Below are positions 53,915-63,250 of a stretch of 64,000 bases of DNA, piece by piece. The notes under the pieces were generated by a model that was given only the letters and a program-made list of their open reading frames with translations, was not told the origin of the DNA and ran no database searches. The stretch is from contig OZ252262.1 of the NCBI GenBank assembly GCA_965249965.1, forward strand, positions 868,001 to 932,000. The letters run 5' to 3'. This stretch comes from HXMU1420-13 sp965249965 (GTDB lineage Bacteria > Bacteroidota > Rhodothermia > Balneolales > Balneolaceae). Made by a program: the position numbers and the translations under genes. Every line of letters starts with the position of its first letter. The stretch's first letter is position 1.

Positions 53915-54504
53915 TTGCATTTTTAAAAGGCCATATCGAAGAAAAATTATCAGGTGCAATTTTGCTGGATGTTCAGGGAGTTGGTTACAAAGTCGAGGTT
54001 TCGAGCCAAACAATTGATCAACTTGATAATGTTGGAAAGGATGTTAAAATATTGATTTATCATCATATCACAGATAGCGACCAACGATTATTCGGGTTTT
54101 TTTCTAAAGATGAAAAGAAGCTTTTTGAACAGCTTATTACCGTGAAAGGAGTTGGTCCAAAACTAGGATTAACTATTTTAAGTGGCCTGCCGGCAGCTAA
54201 TTTAATTGCCGCAATCACAGGACGAGATGCGGTAGCCCTTTCCCGGGTTCCGGGAATTGGTAAGAAAACAGCTGAGCGAATTATTGTCGAGTTGGGAGAA
54301 AAACTAAAAAGCATGAGTACCGAAACGAATATTTCAGGAGGATATGTAACCTCCGGTGTAATAGAAGAGGCAATTCAGGCATTAGTGGCCTTAGGGTTTA
54401 AGCCAAAAGAATCTGAGCAAGCAGCAATTAAAGTGATGAATGAATCAGAGTTAAATGACTCATCAGCCGTGATACGTAAAGCACTTGGCATATTGAAGTC
54501 TTAA
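53911..54504 (+). CDS. ruvA: Holliday junction DNA helicase subunit RuvA
   Basis: A 197-residue junction-binding protein that loads RuvB for branch migration. OB-fold N-domain, then two helix-hairpin-helix motifs TVKGVGPKLGLTILSGLP and SRVPGIGKKTAERIIVEL, and a C-terminal domain III (ALVALGFKPKESEQAAIKV). ruvB is not in the window. Confidence 0.95.
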   Translation: MIAFLKGHIEEKLSGAILLDVQGVGYKVEVSSQTIDQLDNVGKDVKILIYHHITDSDQRLFGFFSKDEKKLFEQLITVKGVGPKLGLTILSGLPAANLIAAITGRDAVALSRVPGIGKKTAERIIVELGEKLKSMSTETNISGGYVTSGVIEEAIQALVALGFKPKESEQAAIKVMNESELNDSSAVIRKALGILKS

Positions 54505-54611
54505 TATCAGAGATGTAAAAGTAAATTCTGATAACAATTTCTTCATTATACATTGCATTGATTCATTAGTATTATTGAAAGTTGATACTTTGGAATTAAA
54601 TACATGAACCT

Positions 54612-55289
54612 GTGGCAAAACAAACCATTCTTGTAGTCGATGACGAAAAAGATCTTCTTGATCTAATTGAGTACAACTTAAAAAAAGAAGGCTTCAAAGT
54701 TTTAAAAGCCGAAAATGGCGAAAAGGGAATAGAAGTTGCGAAAGAGCACAAACCTGATTTGGTGCTGCTTGATATCATGATGCCCAAAATGGATGGTTTA
54801 GAAGCGGTTGAAATTATGCGCAAAGACGATGCATTAAAACGAATTCCAATAATCTTTTTAACGGCTAGAAGTGATGAGAAAACAGAGATAGAGGGGTTGG
54901 ATAAAGGCGGTGATGATTTCATTACAAAACCGATTAGCACAACCAAACTTGTATCCAGAATTAAAGCGGTACTACGTAGATTTGATGAGTCAGGCGCTGT
55001 GGTAAACAAACTAGAGGTGCACGATTTAGAAATCGACAAAGATCGATATATCGTAAAAAGAGAAGATCAGGAATTTCAGTTACCACGAAAAGAATTTGAA
55101 TTACTTTTCTTTCTTGCAAGCCGGAAAGGGAAAGTATTAGATCGGCAAACATTGTTAAACAAAGTTTGGGGCGATAATATTTATGTTGTTGACAGAACAG
55201 TAGATGTTCATGTACGTAAAATCAGAGAAAAACTAGGTGATCACTATATCGAGACTGTAAAAGGAGTTGGATATAGATTTAAAGAATGA
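54612..55289 (+). CDS. OmpR/PhoB-family response regulator
   Basis: A 225-residue regulator: receiver domain with acidic pair Asp10-Asp11, phospho-acceptor Asp54 in LLDIMMPKMDG and Lys near 106 in FITKPI; winged-helix output (about 128-225) with FELLFFLASRKGKVLDRQ and VHVRKIREKLG. The start is GTG 54612, as no in-frame ATG precedes the receiver. It overlaps the kinase gene by 4 bp (ATGA). PhoB-like in arrangement; phosphate control is only a guess. Confidence 0.93.
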   Translation: MAKQTILVVDDEKDLLDLIEYNLKKEGFKVLKAENGEKGIEVAKEHKPDLVLLDIMMPKMDGLEAVEIMRKDDALKRIPIIFLTARSDEKTEIEGLDKGGDDFITKPISTTKLVSRIKAVLRRFDESGAVVNKLEVHDLEIDKDRYIVKREDQEFQLPRKEFELLFFLASRKGKVLDRQTLLNKVWGDNIYVVDRTVDVHVRKIREKLGDHYIETVKGVGYRFKE

Positions 55290-56344
55290 GTAGAAGAAGC
55301 CAGATTGTATATAAACTGGGATTAAGGATTGCGATATACACATCAGTAATATCGGCAATCATTACATTTGCACTAATCTATTTCTTTGATCATGGTACTC
55401 AGGAATCGTTTCAGCTTTCGGGGTTGGTGCTATTTAGTACCTTTATAACCAGTTACTTTGTGGGATATCGGCTTCAGTTTCGAAGAATAAAGGTACTCGA
55501 ACGCGTATCTAAAAATATTTCAAAGAAAAGATTTGAAGAAATTGAAGATCTTAGAACAAACTATGAAGACGAGCTCGACTACATCATCAAGCACTTGATA
55601 AAATCGAGCCGAACAGTGGAAAGAGAGATACAGAGATTAAACCGGATTGAAAACTACAGAAAGGAGTTTATTGGTGATATCTCCCACGAATTAAAAACGC
55701 CCATTTTTGCAATTCAGGGATTTATTGAAACCTTGTTAAATGGTGCATTAGAAGATGAGGAAGTGAACAAAAAATTTCTCCAGAAAGCGATGAGAAATGT
55801 AAACCGATTAATTTTCCTCACCAAAGATTTGATGGAAATCTCCAGATTAGAAACAGGGGAACTCAAATCAGATATTGAAATTCTGAACCTCTGGGATTTA
55901 ATAAACGAGGTTGTTGAAAGTTTAACATACAAAGCGGAAAAAGAAGAGGTGAATATCATCATTCATGAAATTGATAAGAACCTTCAAATTCGTGCGGATA
56001 AAAATCAGCTTCGGCAGGTCTTAATCAATATTGTTGAGAATGGCATCAAGTATAATATGAAGGGAGGAAAGGTAGAAATCGGGGTTAAGTATGCTGATAA
56101 TCAGGAAAAAATTTACCTGTTTGTAAAAGATTCAGGAATCGGAATTGATGAAACGGATATTCCCCGAGTTACAGAAAGGTTTTTCCGGGTTGATAAATCA
56201 AGATCAAGAGAACGAGGAGGAACCGGGCTAGGCCTGGCGATTGTTAAACATATTATTGAAGCGCACGGAGAAACTCTTAGCATTAAAAGCGAGCCAAATA
56301 AAGGTTCGGTTTTCTCTATAAGTTTGTCTAAAATTGCATCCTGA
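55286..56344 (+). CDS. Membrane sensor histidine kinase
   Basis: A 352-residue kinase with two membrane helices (about 13-33 and 40-60) and hardly any periplasmic loop, a linker resembling HAMP, HisKA with the phospho-accepting His in FIGDISHELKTP near 134, and a HATPase-c domain with ENGIKYN and GGTGLGLAIVKHI. Almost no external domain suggests sensing within the membrane or through a partner, as in PhoR. Partner of the upstream regulator. Confidence 0.92.
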   Translation: MSRRSQIVYKLGLRIAIYTSVISAIITFALIYFFDHGTQESFQLSGLVLFSTFITSYFVGYRLQFRRIKVLERVSKNISKKRFEEIEDLRTNYEDELDYIIKHLIKSSRTVEREIQRLNRIENYRKEFIGDISHELKTPIFAIQGFIETLLNGALEDEEVNKKFLQKAMRNVNRLIFLTKDLMEISRLETGELKSDIEILNLWDLINEVVESLTYKAEKEEVNIIIHEIDKNLQIRADKNQLRQVLINIVENGIKYNMKGGKVEIGVKYADNQEKIYLFVKDSGIGIDETDIPRVTERFFRVDKSRSRERGGTGLGLAIVKHIIEAHGETLSIKSEPNKGSVFSISLSKIAS

Positions 56345-56378
56345 TTTAAATCGACTATTCAGAATTTAATTTTACGTT

Positions 56379-57464
56379 ATGGTTTATGCGGTAATTATGG
56401 CCGGCGGTTCCGGCACACGGTTTTGGCCCAAAAGTACAAAAGCTCTTCCAAAGCAGTTTCTCAATCTCTTTGGTGAAGGCACAATGATTCAAAATACGGC
56501 TTCGCGGATTGAGACAGTAATTCCGCAAGAGCGCATTATGGTAGTTACGAATGAAAGCTATGTGTCTATCGTAAAAGAACAGCTTCCAAAAGTACCGGAC
56601 GAAAATATAGTTGGAGAGCCTGTTGCAAAAAACACGGCCCCATGTGTGGCTATTGCTGCAGAGCTACTTTACAAAAAGGATCCGGATGCCACGATGGTAG
56701 TTCTGCCGGCAGACCACCACATCACTAAAGGAGAAAAGTTTATTGATATACTGAACTCTGCGGTTGCTAAGGCGGAGTCTGGTGCAAATTTGGTTACGAT
56801 TGGCATTAAGCCGGATAAGCCCGAAACTGGTTTTGGGTACATTCATGCAGAATCAAAACAGGTAGAAAATTTCGAAGGAAATTCAGTGCATCCTGTGAAA
56901 GCATTTACAGAAAAACCGGACTTAACTACGGCAGAAAAGTTTGTGGAATCCGGTGAGTATTTTTGGAATAGCGGCATGTTTGTTTGGAAAGCCTCTTCGG
57001 TGTTAGGTGAAATAAGAGACCACCTTCCAGACATGTATGAAGAGTTGAAGAAAACATCCGACGAGCTTTATACGGATTATCATATTCCTTCAATTAAAGA
57101 CTTTTACTATTCCTGTGAATCGATTTCCATCGATTACGGAATAATGGAAAGATCAGAATTAGTATTTGTAGTCCCAGGGGAATTTGGATGGAATGATGTG
57201 GGCAGTTGGTCTGCCGTTTTTGATTTGGCAGATAAAGATAGATTGGGCAATGCTGTACAAGCTATCAATGCTACATTTGCAGCCTCAGAACATAACCTGA
57301 TTGTATCCAACTCTGATAAAATGATCTCATTGGTAGGTCTGGATAATGTAGCCGTTGTTGAAACAGAATCAGCGATACTTGTTTGTAATTTGAATACCGC
57401 GCAAGGCGTTAAGCAAATCGTGGATCAGCTCAAAGCTGCAGAGGACTTTAATAAATTTCTCTAG
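56379..57464 (+). CDS. Mannose-1-phosphate guanylyltransferase
   Basis: A 361-residue nucleotidyltransferase making GDP-mannose for surface glycans. Signature GGSGTRFWPKS near residue 9, VGEPVAKNTAPCVAIAA, PADHHI, FTEKP and YFWNSGMFVWK. It lacks the isomerase domain of bifunctional ManC. Its last 4 bp overlap the convergent metallo-hydrolase gene. Confidence 0.92.
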   Translation: MVYAVIMAGGSGTRFWPKSTKALPKQFLNLFGEGTMIQNTASRIETVIPQERIMVVTNESYVSIVKEQLPKVPDENIVGEPVAKNTAPCVAIAAELLYKKDPDATMVVLPADHHITKGEKFIDILNSAVAKAESGANLVTIGIKPDKPETGFGYIHAESKQVENFEGNSVHPVKAFTEKPDLTTAEKFVESGEYFWNSGMFVWKASSVLGEIRDHLPDMYEELKKTSDELYTDYHIPSIKDFYYSCESISIDYGIMERSELVFVVPGEFGWNDVGSWSAVFDLADKDRLGNAVQAINATFAASEHNLIVSNSDKMISLVGLDNVAVVETESAILVCNLNTAQGVKQIVDQLKAAEDFNKFL

Positions 57465-58222
57465 TCTATCTCGATGGTCTGCATATCAAAAGCGAGTTTG
57501 ATATGGCCGGGCAACTTTTTATTAGTTGATTGATGATCCACATAACTGTTCATATGGATTAAATAGCCACGAGGAATTTCTAGCTCGTTAATTAAATCGA
57601 CAGATTCAGGTATAGTTAGATGCGTTGGGTGTTCGGGCTCCCATCGTAACGCGCTTAAAATGATAGTCGAACATCCGTCAAGAAGTTGTTTAGTGGAGTC
57701 GGGAATGTGACTTACATCAGTTAAATAAGCAGTGTTATTAATTCTAAAACCAAGTATATCTAAATCCCCATGCTGAACAGGCAAAGGAACAATGGTAACA
57801 TCACCCGGACTAAAAACACTATTGATGTGATGTAACTCCAGTGAAGTTGAGCCGGGATATTTGTTGTCCCCAAACATATAATCAAATCTAGACTCGATAC
57901 TTTGAATGGCAGATTGAGTAGTGTAAACAGGAATGGGTCCCTTTACTTTATAATTATAGATGCGAAGCTCATCTAGTCCGCCAATATGATCCATATGCTC
58001 GTGAGTAACTAGCACAAAATCGATATGCTTTATTCCTGATCGAATGCTTTGAATCCGAAATTCCGGGCCTGTATCAATTATAAAAGATAGCTTTTCTGTT
58101 TGAATCCATACCGAGCACCGTGTTCGCTCATTTCTAGGATCATGATATAACTCGTCTCTCATAAAACCGCCGGCCACCGGAACCCCCATTGATGTTCCGG
58201 TTCCAAGAAAAGTCAGCTTCAT
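57461..58222 (-). CDS. Metallo-beta-lactamase-fold hydrolase, PhnP-like
   Basis: A 253-residue enzyme with the metal motif THEHMDHIGGLDELR and the N-terminal FLGTGTSMGVPV of phosphodiesterases such as PhnP and lipoate-related MBL proteins. A cyclic phosphodiester is a likely substrate but was not tested. It directly follows the 99-residue gene with no spacing, and both follow the beta-barrel gene, suggesting a three-gene unit. Confidence 0.87.
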   Translation of the reverse strand: MKLTFLGTGTSMGVPVAGGFMRDELYHDPRNERTRCSVWIQTEKLSFIIDTGPEFRIQSIRSGIKHIDFVLVTHEHMDHIGGLDELRIYNYKVKGPIPVYTTQSAIQSIESRFDYMFGDNKYPGSTSLELHHINSVFSPGDVTIVPLPVQHGDLDILGFRINNTAYLTDVSHIPDSTKQLLDGCSTIILSALRWEPEHPTHLTIPESVDLINELEIPRGYLIHMNSYVDHQSTNKKLPGHIKLAFDMQTIEID

Positions 58223-58522
58223 TTATCCTAACTCCCAATCTTCATCATTTTGCACTGGTGTAACAGCCAGGCGATCCCACAACTTTTCGAGATCTTTTCT
58301 TACTGCGGGCTTTATATACTTTTCAGCCAAATCAACCTGCCCCAAGACTTTTGCAATGGTGCTAAGTTGAGCCTCAACTGGTTTATTTTTGTTTACGATT
58401 ACAAGTTTATCCCCTTCAACAATACAATCTGCACCACGGAATGAACCCCTTTCTTTTCTCAAACGATATCCTGATTGTTCTAATAAATGTTCAAGCTCAA
58501 GTAATAATTTGTCTGCCTTCAA
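58223..58522 (-). CDS. Conserved hypothetical, 99 residues, TTG start
   Basis: A 99-residue acidic/basic helical protein with no recognised family. Near the centre it has GADCIVEGDKLVIVNKN followed by a long helix. The start is TTG 58522, supported by GGAG seven bases upstream and by a TTGA overlap with the preceding stop. It is packed between an outer-membrane barrel gene and the MBL hydrolase gene. The function cannot be given. Confidence 0.75.
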   Translation of the reverse strand: MKADKLLLELEHLLEQSGYRLRKERGSFRGADCIVEGDKLVIVNKNKPVEAQLSTIAKVLGQVDLAEKYIKPAVRKDLEKLWDRLAVTPVQNDEDWELG

Positions 58523-59238
58523 AAGGAAACTCCAATTGTTATTTGGTGCGCCGAAAGATCATAATCGTAAATCTCACTATCAATATCATATGATCGTAAT
58601 ACATAATCATAGCCGATACTTAAAGTTCGTTCATTTAGAAAGTTGAGGAGATTGACGCGTGAGCCCGCAGAAATATAATTCATAGTTCCGCCAAAAAAGC
58701 CACCATTAGAGTTACTAAACCCATACCCAATCAGACCCGAATTTTGCCATTGTAGTTTTCTTGTTGGATTGATATTGAAGAATAAGCCTGCTCCACCGGA
58801 AAAGTGTGACTGATTAAATCGATTTTCATTGAAATCATTATTAGAAGTAGTTAAACCGGTACTAAGTTGAATTGGAAAGCCAGCCTGAAGTTTTTGACGC
58901 CGAATAACATTGATATTATTTGTAAAACGAAGATTTAAATCGAAAAAAGAACCGTCATCAATTCCTGTAATGGAGTTCCCGATTTTCGCGTTTGCTGAAA
59001 GACCAAGGGTTTCGAAAGTTAAAGCAATGAGAGTATTGTCTACTTCTAAAAGTGAAGGTTCGTTGCCCGTTATCAAGCCTTGATAAGTAAAATCAGCTAC
59101 TGCTACGCCAACACGAATTAAGGTAGTTGGGCGTGTAATTCTCTCTTGCCGATCGGCTACTGAAAACATCTGTGCTTCAATATCAACAGATACGAATACA
59201 AGCAGAATTAAAAAAAGTACAACTTTATGTGTTTGCAT
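58519..59238 (-). CDS. Outer-membrane beta-barrel protein
   Basis: A 239-residue exported protein: signal peptide MQTHKVVLFLILLVFVSVDI (continuing EAQ), then alternating amphipathic strands ending HQITIGVSF with a terminal Phe, as outer-membrane barrels do. No specific family was recognised. It starts the operon with the 99-residue gene and the MBL hydrolase and is divergent from the glutathione peroxidase gene. Confidence 0.72.
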   Translation of the reverse strand: MQTHKVVLFLILLVFVSVDIEAQMFSVADRQERITRPTTLIRVGVAVADFTYQGLITGNEPSLLEVDNTLIALTFETLGLSANAKIGNSITGIDDGSFFDLNLRFTNNINVIRRQKLQAGFPIQLSTGLTTSNNDFNENRFNQSHFSGGAGLFFNINPTRKLQWQNSGLIGYGFSNSNGGFFGGTMNYISAGSRVNLLNFLNERTLSIGYDYVLRSYDIDSEIYDYDLSAHQITIGVSF

Positions 59239-59299
59239 AGGGAATGAATATCAATCAGTTTAAATTTGTACGATAACGAAACATCTAAATAATTATGCG

Positions 59300-59842
59300 A
59301 TGAAGTTTATACTAACGATTTTATTAACGTTTTTTTTATCAAACCAAACAATGACGACTAACGATTCCATTTATGATTTTCCATTGACTGATATCGACGG
59401 AAATGAAATGACTTTAGAAGCCTACAAAGGCAATGTGCTCTTAATTGTAAATGTAGCCTCAAAATGTGGATACACTCCTCAATATGAAGGGCTTCAGGCA
59501 ATTTATGAAGATTATAAAGAGGAAGGGCTGGTTATTGTTGGCTTCCCTGCCAATAATTTTAATGGGCAAGAGCCAGGTACAAACGAAGACATCAAGCAGT
59601 TCTGCACGCTCAATTATGGCGTAGAATTCCCGATGGCTTCAAAAGTTTCTGTGAAAGGAGATGACCAGGCGCCGCTATTCTCTTATTTAACCAGCTTACC
59701 AAACGAAGATTTTGATGGTGACATTAAGTGGAATTTCGAAAAATTCCTCGTTGATAGAGAAGGTAACCTACAAAGAAGATTTAGAAGCTCTGTAAAACCG
59801 GAGAGTGAAGAACTAACATCTGCGATAAAAGCATTATTATAA
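59300..59842 (+). CDS. Glutathione peroxidase-like thiol peroxidase
   Basis: A 180-residue enzyme with a short signal-like N-terminus (MKFILTILLTFFLSN). The peroxidatic Cys56 is in NVASKCGYTPQYEGL, with the Gln (FNGQEPGT) and Trp-Asn (KWNFEKFLVDREG) of the catalytic tetrad. It uses Cys, not selenocysteine, so thioredoxin-type reductants are likely. Its stop lies just ahead of the tRNA-Asp promoter. Confidence 0.9.
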   Translation: MKFILTILLTFFLSNQTMTTNDSIYDFPLTDIDGNEMTLEAYKGNVLLIVNVASKCGYTPQYEGLQAIYEDYKEEGLVIVGFPANNFNGQEPGTNEDIKQFCTLNYGVEFPMASKVSVKGDDQAPLFSYLTSLPNEDFDGDIKWNFEKFLVDREGNLQRRFRSSVKPESEELTSAIKALL

Positions 59843-59846
59843 TTTT

Positions 59847-59886
59847 TATACTGAGGTGTTGACTTAGAATTCGATACCTCAGTATA
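59847..59886 (+). terminator. 11-bp inverted repeat after glutathione peroxidase gene
   Basis: Arms TATACTGAGGT (59847-59857) and ACCTCAGTATA (59876-59886) are perfectly complementary around an 18-nt loop, 4 bp beyond the peroxidase stop. It overlaps the tRNA-Asp promoter, whose -33 element lies in the loop. The T-run is weak, so it may act as a terminator, a regulatory site, or both. Confidence 0.5.
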
Positions 59887-59890
59887 TTTG
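59859..59890 (+). promoter_or_regulatory. Promoter of tRNA-Asp
   Basis: TTGACT (59859-59864), an 18-bp spacer, and TATATTTG (59883-59890), a full match to the Bacteroidota -7 consensus TAnnTTTG. The tRNA begins 13 bp downstream. Confidence 0.75.
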
Positions 59891-59902
59891 ATGCTCTCAA
59901 AA

Positions 59903-59976
59903 GGTCCGGTAGTTCAGTTGGTTAGAACGCCTGCCTGTCACGCAGGAGGTCGAGGGTTCGAGTCCCTTCCGGATCG
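59903..59976 (+). tRNA. tRNA-Asp (GTC)
   Basis: A full cloverleaf: acceptor stem GGTCCGG/CCGGATC with one G-T pair, D-arm with GTTCAGTTGGTTAGAA, anticodon stem CCTGC/GCAGG with loop CTGTCAC (anticodon GTC at 59937-59939), and T-arm with GGTTCGAGTCCC. Discriminator G. CCA is not encoded. Confidence 0.97.
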
Positions 59977-59979
59977 CAG

Positions 59980-60016
59980 AAAGCTCTGAATGATTAATTC
60001 GTTCAGAGCTTTTTTT
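59980..60016. terminator. Intrinsic terminator shared by tRNA-Asp and the convergent lipoprotein gene
   Basis: Arms AAAGCTCTGAA and TTCAGAGCTTT with an 11-nt loop and a T-run. It overlaps the stop codon of the opposite-strand lipoprotein gene, so it can serve both directions. Confidence 0.85.
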
Positions 60017-61247
60017 ATTTATCAGTTAAAGAAACCACTTTAACCCCGCCAGTTCCTGCTGCTACAACTAAGATTTTATTACGATAACCAACATGATTTA
60101 CTGATTGGAGGTCGTCGAATTGAATTTTTCCAAGCATAGTTACATCAAAAGTCCCAGAAGTATAGTCTTCCAAATTTATTGATGCCTCCGCTACATATAC
60201 TCCAGCCTCTCCATTTGAAATAAATATCTTATTCTCATCTACAGAAACCGAGTTAGTGGTAACTACAGAAGAGGGTAGTCCCAGCTCATCTGCTTCGGGA
60301 ATACTAATAGTTGCTAATAATTGTCCCGTTCTTATATCCATAATATGGGTTCCTTCAAAACCTGCAGCAATAACGGCGAGATTCCCAGTGATTTCAAAAG
60401 AGTTTTTAGCCTCAGGTGTATAAGCGCCCAAAAAGCCAAATTCATTTGTCACTTGATAGTCTGTTTTATCGATTACAAGTATAGAGCCTTCGTTATCACC
60501 GTTGGAGTCACCAGCCAGAACAAAAATATTTGATTGATTTGCGTTTACCCACCTAGACTCTGAAATTTCTATAAAAGCTAGTTCATTTAAATCAGTATCA
60601 AATATGGTCAGTCCACCAGTGTTCCCGCTTGTTATAAAGATCAGTTCATCTATTGTATGAATTGAGTTAGCGGCAAAACTGGGAAGAGATCGGGTTTCTC
60701 CATCTTCTTCATTAATTAAAAATCCCGAAAGTCCCAACTGTTGAAGAGCGGAGCGCTCTCCATCATCGGTAATTTCCTGATTTGATGTGGATAATGCTCC
60801 GTATAAATTATTTGAATTGCCTGTTACTGCATTAACATCAGAATCAAGAAAGTTAACACTTGAACGAAGGGTGATATTCTTTCCATTACCGGTAACTTGT
60901 GCAATGTCAATACCCCCTAAATAGGTGGCACCTTGAACATTATAACTGATAAGCCATTTAGAATTCGCATTATCATAAGAAATCATATTGGCCTGTAAAG
61001 TGGTTCCACTTACTTCAGGAGATGAAAGTTCGGATTCTAGTTTTAAATCAAACTTTACTTTTTTGGATTTAAAACCGTTGGCCTCCGTTGTATCTATTGT
61101 TAATACCTTATCAGTTAGGTTATAACGAATGGACAGCTCTTCTTCATTGTTTGTGATTTCAATACGCCCATTATTTTCGTCTGCTTTATTTACCGAGCAT
61201 GCACTAATGAGTATAAGTAGCGCGGATAGGTATGATATTTTTTTCAT
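60015..61247 (-). CDS. Propeller-like lipoprotein of unknown function
   Basis: A 410-residue lipoprotein; start at 61247 gives signal MKKISYLSALLILISAC and a strong GGGAG ribosome site, while an in-frame start 9 codons earlier would not. The mature protein shows repeated short strand motifs (LIFITSGNTGGLTIFDTD, LAVIAAGFEGTHIMDIR, ILVVAAGTGGVKVVSL) like a beta-propeller of LVIVP-type repeats. No catalytic motif. Probably binds a surface ligand; it is divergent from mnmG. Confidence 0.75.
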   Translation of the reverse strand: MKKISYLSALLILISACSVNKADENNGRIEITNNEEELSIRYNLTDKVLTIDTTEANGFKSKKVKFDLKLESELSSPEVSGTTLQANMISYDNANSKWLISYNVQGATYLGGIDIAQVTGNGKNITLRSSVNFLDSDVNAVTGNSNNLYGALSTSNQEITDDGERSALQQLGLSGFLINEEDGETRSLPSFAANSIHTIDELIFITSGNTGGLTIFDTDLNELAFIEISESRWVNANQSNIFVLAGDSNGDNEGSILVIDKTDYQVTNEFGFLGAYTPEAKNSFEITGNLAVIAAGFEGTHIMDIRTGQLLATISIPEADELGLPSSVVTTNSVSVDENKIFISNGEAGVYVAEASINLEDYTSGTFDVTMLGKIQFDDLQSVNHVGYRNKILVVAAGTGGVKVVSLTDK

Positions 61248-61348
61248 GAACTCCCTTTTTTTATATCTAATCATAGTTTGATAAAATACGTATCTTTTAA
61301 AGCTGTATTCATTATGAATCTTTTATATTTTTAAGTTAATAAAAAACA

Positions 61349-63235
61349 ATGCGATCTCTCTATTCAACATATGATGTTATTGTGGTTGGTGCGGGCCATG
61401 CCGGTAGTGAAGCCGCCGCTGCTGCTGCGCGATTGGGCGCTCATACATTATTGATAACAATGAATTTAGAAGCTATTGCGAAAATGTCTTGCAACCCAGC
61501 AATGGGCGGGGTCGCAAAAGGCCAGCTTGTAAGAGAAATTGACGCTTTGGGTGGCTTGAGTGGTATTGTGAGTGATGAGTCATCGGTTCAATTTAGAATG
61601 CTTAATCGAAGCAAAGGACCTGCTATGTGGAGCCCAAGATGCCAAAGTGATCGCATGCTTTATGCGCAGAAAATGCGAGAGCGGCTTGAAGAAATTCCGT
61701 CACTTACGTTTCGTCAGGACAATGTTGTTGATCTTATTACCGAAAATGGAAAAGTTTCTGGGGTGGTTACTCAAACTGGTCAGCAGTTCCATGCGAAAGC
61801 AGTGGTCCTTACAAGCGGTACTTTTTTAAATGGATTAATTCATATTGGCGAGAACAATTACGGCGGTGGGAGATCTGGAGAAAGAGCATCAGTAGGAATT
61901 TCAGCTGCTCTTGAAAAACTTGGATTAGAAATTGGTCGCCTTAAAACAGGAACACCACCAAGGGTTGATGGCCGCTCAATAGATTACTCAAAACTTGAGA
62001 TACAATATGGAGACGATGACGCCTCTCCTTTTTCTTTTTTAACGGAAGGGGCGTTACCAACAGCTAAAGACCAATTAACGTGTTGGATTGGCTATACAAA
62101 TGATGAGGTACATGAAGTTCTTAGAACAGGGTTTGAGCGTAGCCCAATGTTTAATGGGAGAATAAAGTCCATTGGGCCACGCTATTGCCCGAGTATTGAA
62201 GATAAAATAAATCGGTTTGCTGATAAAGATCGGCATCAATTATTTCTAGAGCCGGAAGGCTGGAATACCTATGAGATGTATTTGAATGGATTTTCAACTT
62301 CATTGCCGGAAGAAACCCAATATGAAGCGTTAAGAACCATTCCTGGATTCGAAGAAGCGGTTATGATTCGGCCCGGATATGCTATTGAATACGACTATTT
62401 TCCTCCTCATCAAATAAAGAGAAGCTTAGAGACAAAGAATGTAGAAGGCTTATTTTTTGCAGGTCAGATTAATGGTACAACAGGGTATGAAGAAGCAGCG
62501 TGCCAGGGGTTAATGGCGGGTATAAACGCAGCGAAAAAAGTTCAGAATAAGGAGCCCTTTATTCTAAAAAGATCAGAAGCATATATTGGTGTTCTTATTG
62601 ATGACCTAATAAATAAAGGGACAGAAGAGCCATATCGTATGTTTACCTCAAGAGCTGAGCACCGGATTTTATTAAGGCAGGATAATGCAGATCTCCGATT
62701 AACGGAATTAGGATATCAAATTGGATTAGCTACCGAAGAGCGATACCAAAAATACCTACAGAAAAAATCTGAAATAGACGAATTGTATACTTTGATTTCA
62801 AAATACACGGTACGGCCGGATAAAATGGACCCAATGCTAGCTAAAAGAGGAACATCCCTTTTATCCCAGCCCGTTAAAGCTCACACAGTACTAATGCGGC
62901 CGGAAGTACAGCTAGAACATATTATTAAGGCAGATGAAGAGTTAGGATCACAAGTCTCCGAAATCACAACAAATAAATATGCATTAGAACAAGTTGAGAT
63001 ACAGATCAAGTATTCTGGGTATATCCAAAAGGAATATGAAATGGTGGAGGAGCTTAGCAATAAAGAGAACTCTCCTATTCCTGAAAAGATTGACTATGCC
63101 AAGTTGAAAAGCCTTTCCACAGAAGGAATGCTGAAGTTATCTAAAATACGCCCCGAAACGATAGGCCAGGCATCGAGAATTAGCGGTGTATCAGCAAGTG
63201 ATGTGGCTGTCCTTATGGTGTATTTAAAAAACTAG
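61349..63235 (+). CDS. mnmG: tRNA uridine-5-carboxymethylaminomethyl modification enzyme MnmG
   Basis: A 628-residue FAD protein that, with MnmE, modifies U34 of several tRNAs. FAD motif VVGAGHAGSEAAAAAARLG near residue 12, NPAMGGVAKGQLVREIDALG, GGGRSGERASVG and the C-terminal helical domain. Full length. The gene next to it is rsmG, the common gidA-gidB arrangement near replication origins. Confidence 0.96.
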   Translation: MRSLYSTYDVIVVGAGHAGSEAAAAAARLGAHTLLITMNLEAIAKMSCNPAMGGVAKGQLVREIDALGGLSGIVSDESSVQFRMLNRSKGPAMWSPRCQSDRMLYAQKMRERLEEIPSLTFRQDNVVDLITENGKVSGVVTQTGQQFHAKAVVLTSGTFLNGLIHIGENNYGGGRSGERASVGISAALEKLGLEIGRLKTGTPPRVDGRSIDYSKLEIQYGDDDASPFSFLTEGALPTAKDQLTCWIGYTNDEVHEVLRTGFERSPMFNGRIKSIGPRYCPSIEDKINRFADKDRHQLFLEPEGWNTYEMYLNGFSTSLPEETQYEALRTIPGFEEAVMIRPGYAIEYDYFPPHQIKRSLETKNVEGLFFAGQINGTTGYEEAACQGLMAGINAAKKVQNKEPFILKRSEAYIGVLIDDLINKGTEEPYRMFTSRAEHRILLRQDNADLRLTELGYQIGLATEERYQKYLQKKSEIDELYTLISKYTVRPDKMDPMLAKRGTSLLSQPVKAHTVLMRPEVQLEHIIKADEELGSQVSEITTNKYALEQVEIQIKYSGYIQKEYEMVEELSNKENSPIPEKIDYAKLKSLSTEGMLKLSKIRPETIGQASRISGVSASDVAVLMVYLKN

Positions 63236-63250
63236 GTTTCATGTGAAACA
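63235..63250. promoter_or_regulatory. parS-like ParB-binding site 1
   Basis: GGTTTCATGTGAAACA matches the bacterial parS consensus TGTTTCACGTGAAACA at 14 of 16 positions. It lies at the mnmG-rsmG junction and covers the rsmG start codon. Confidence 0.6.
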
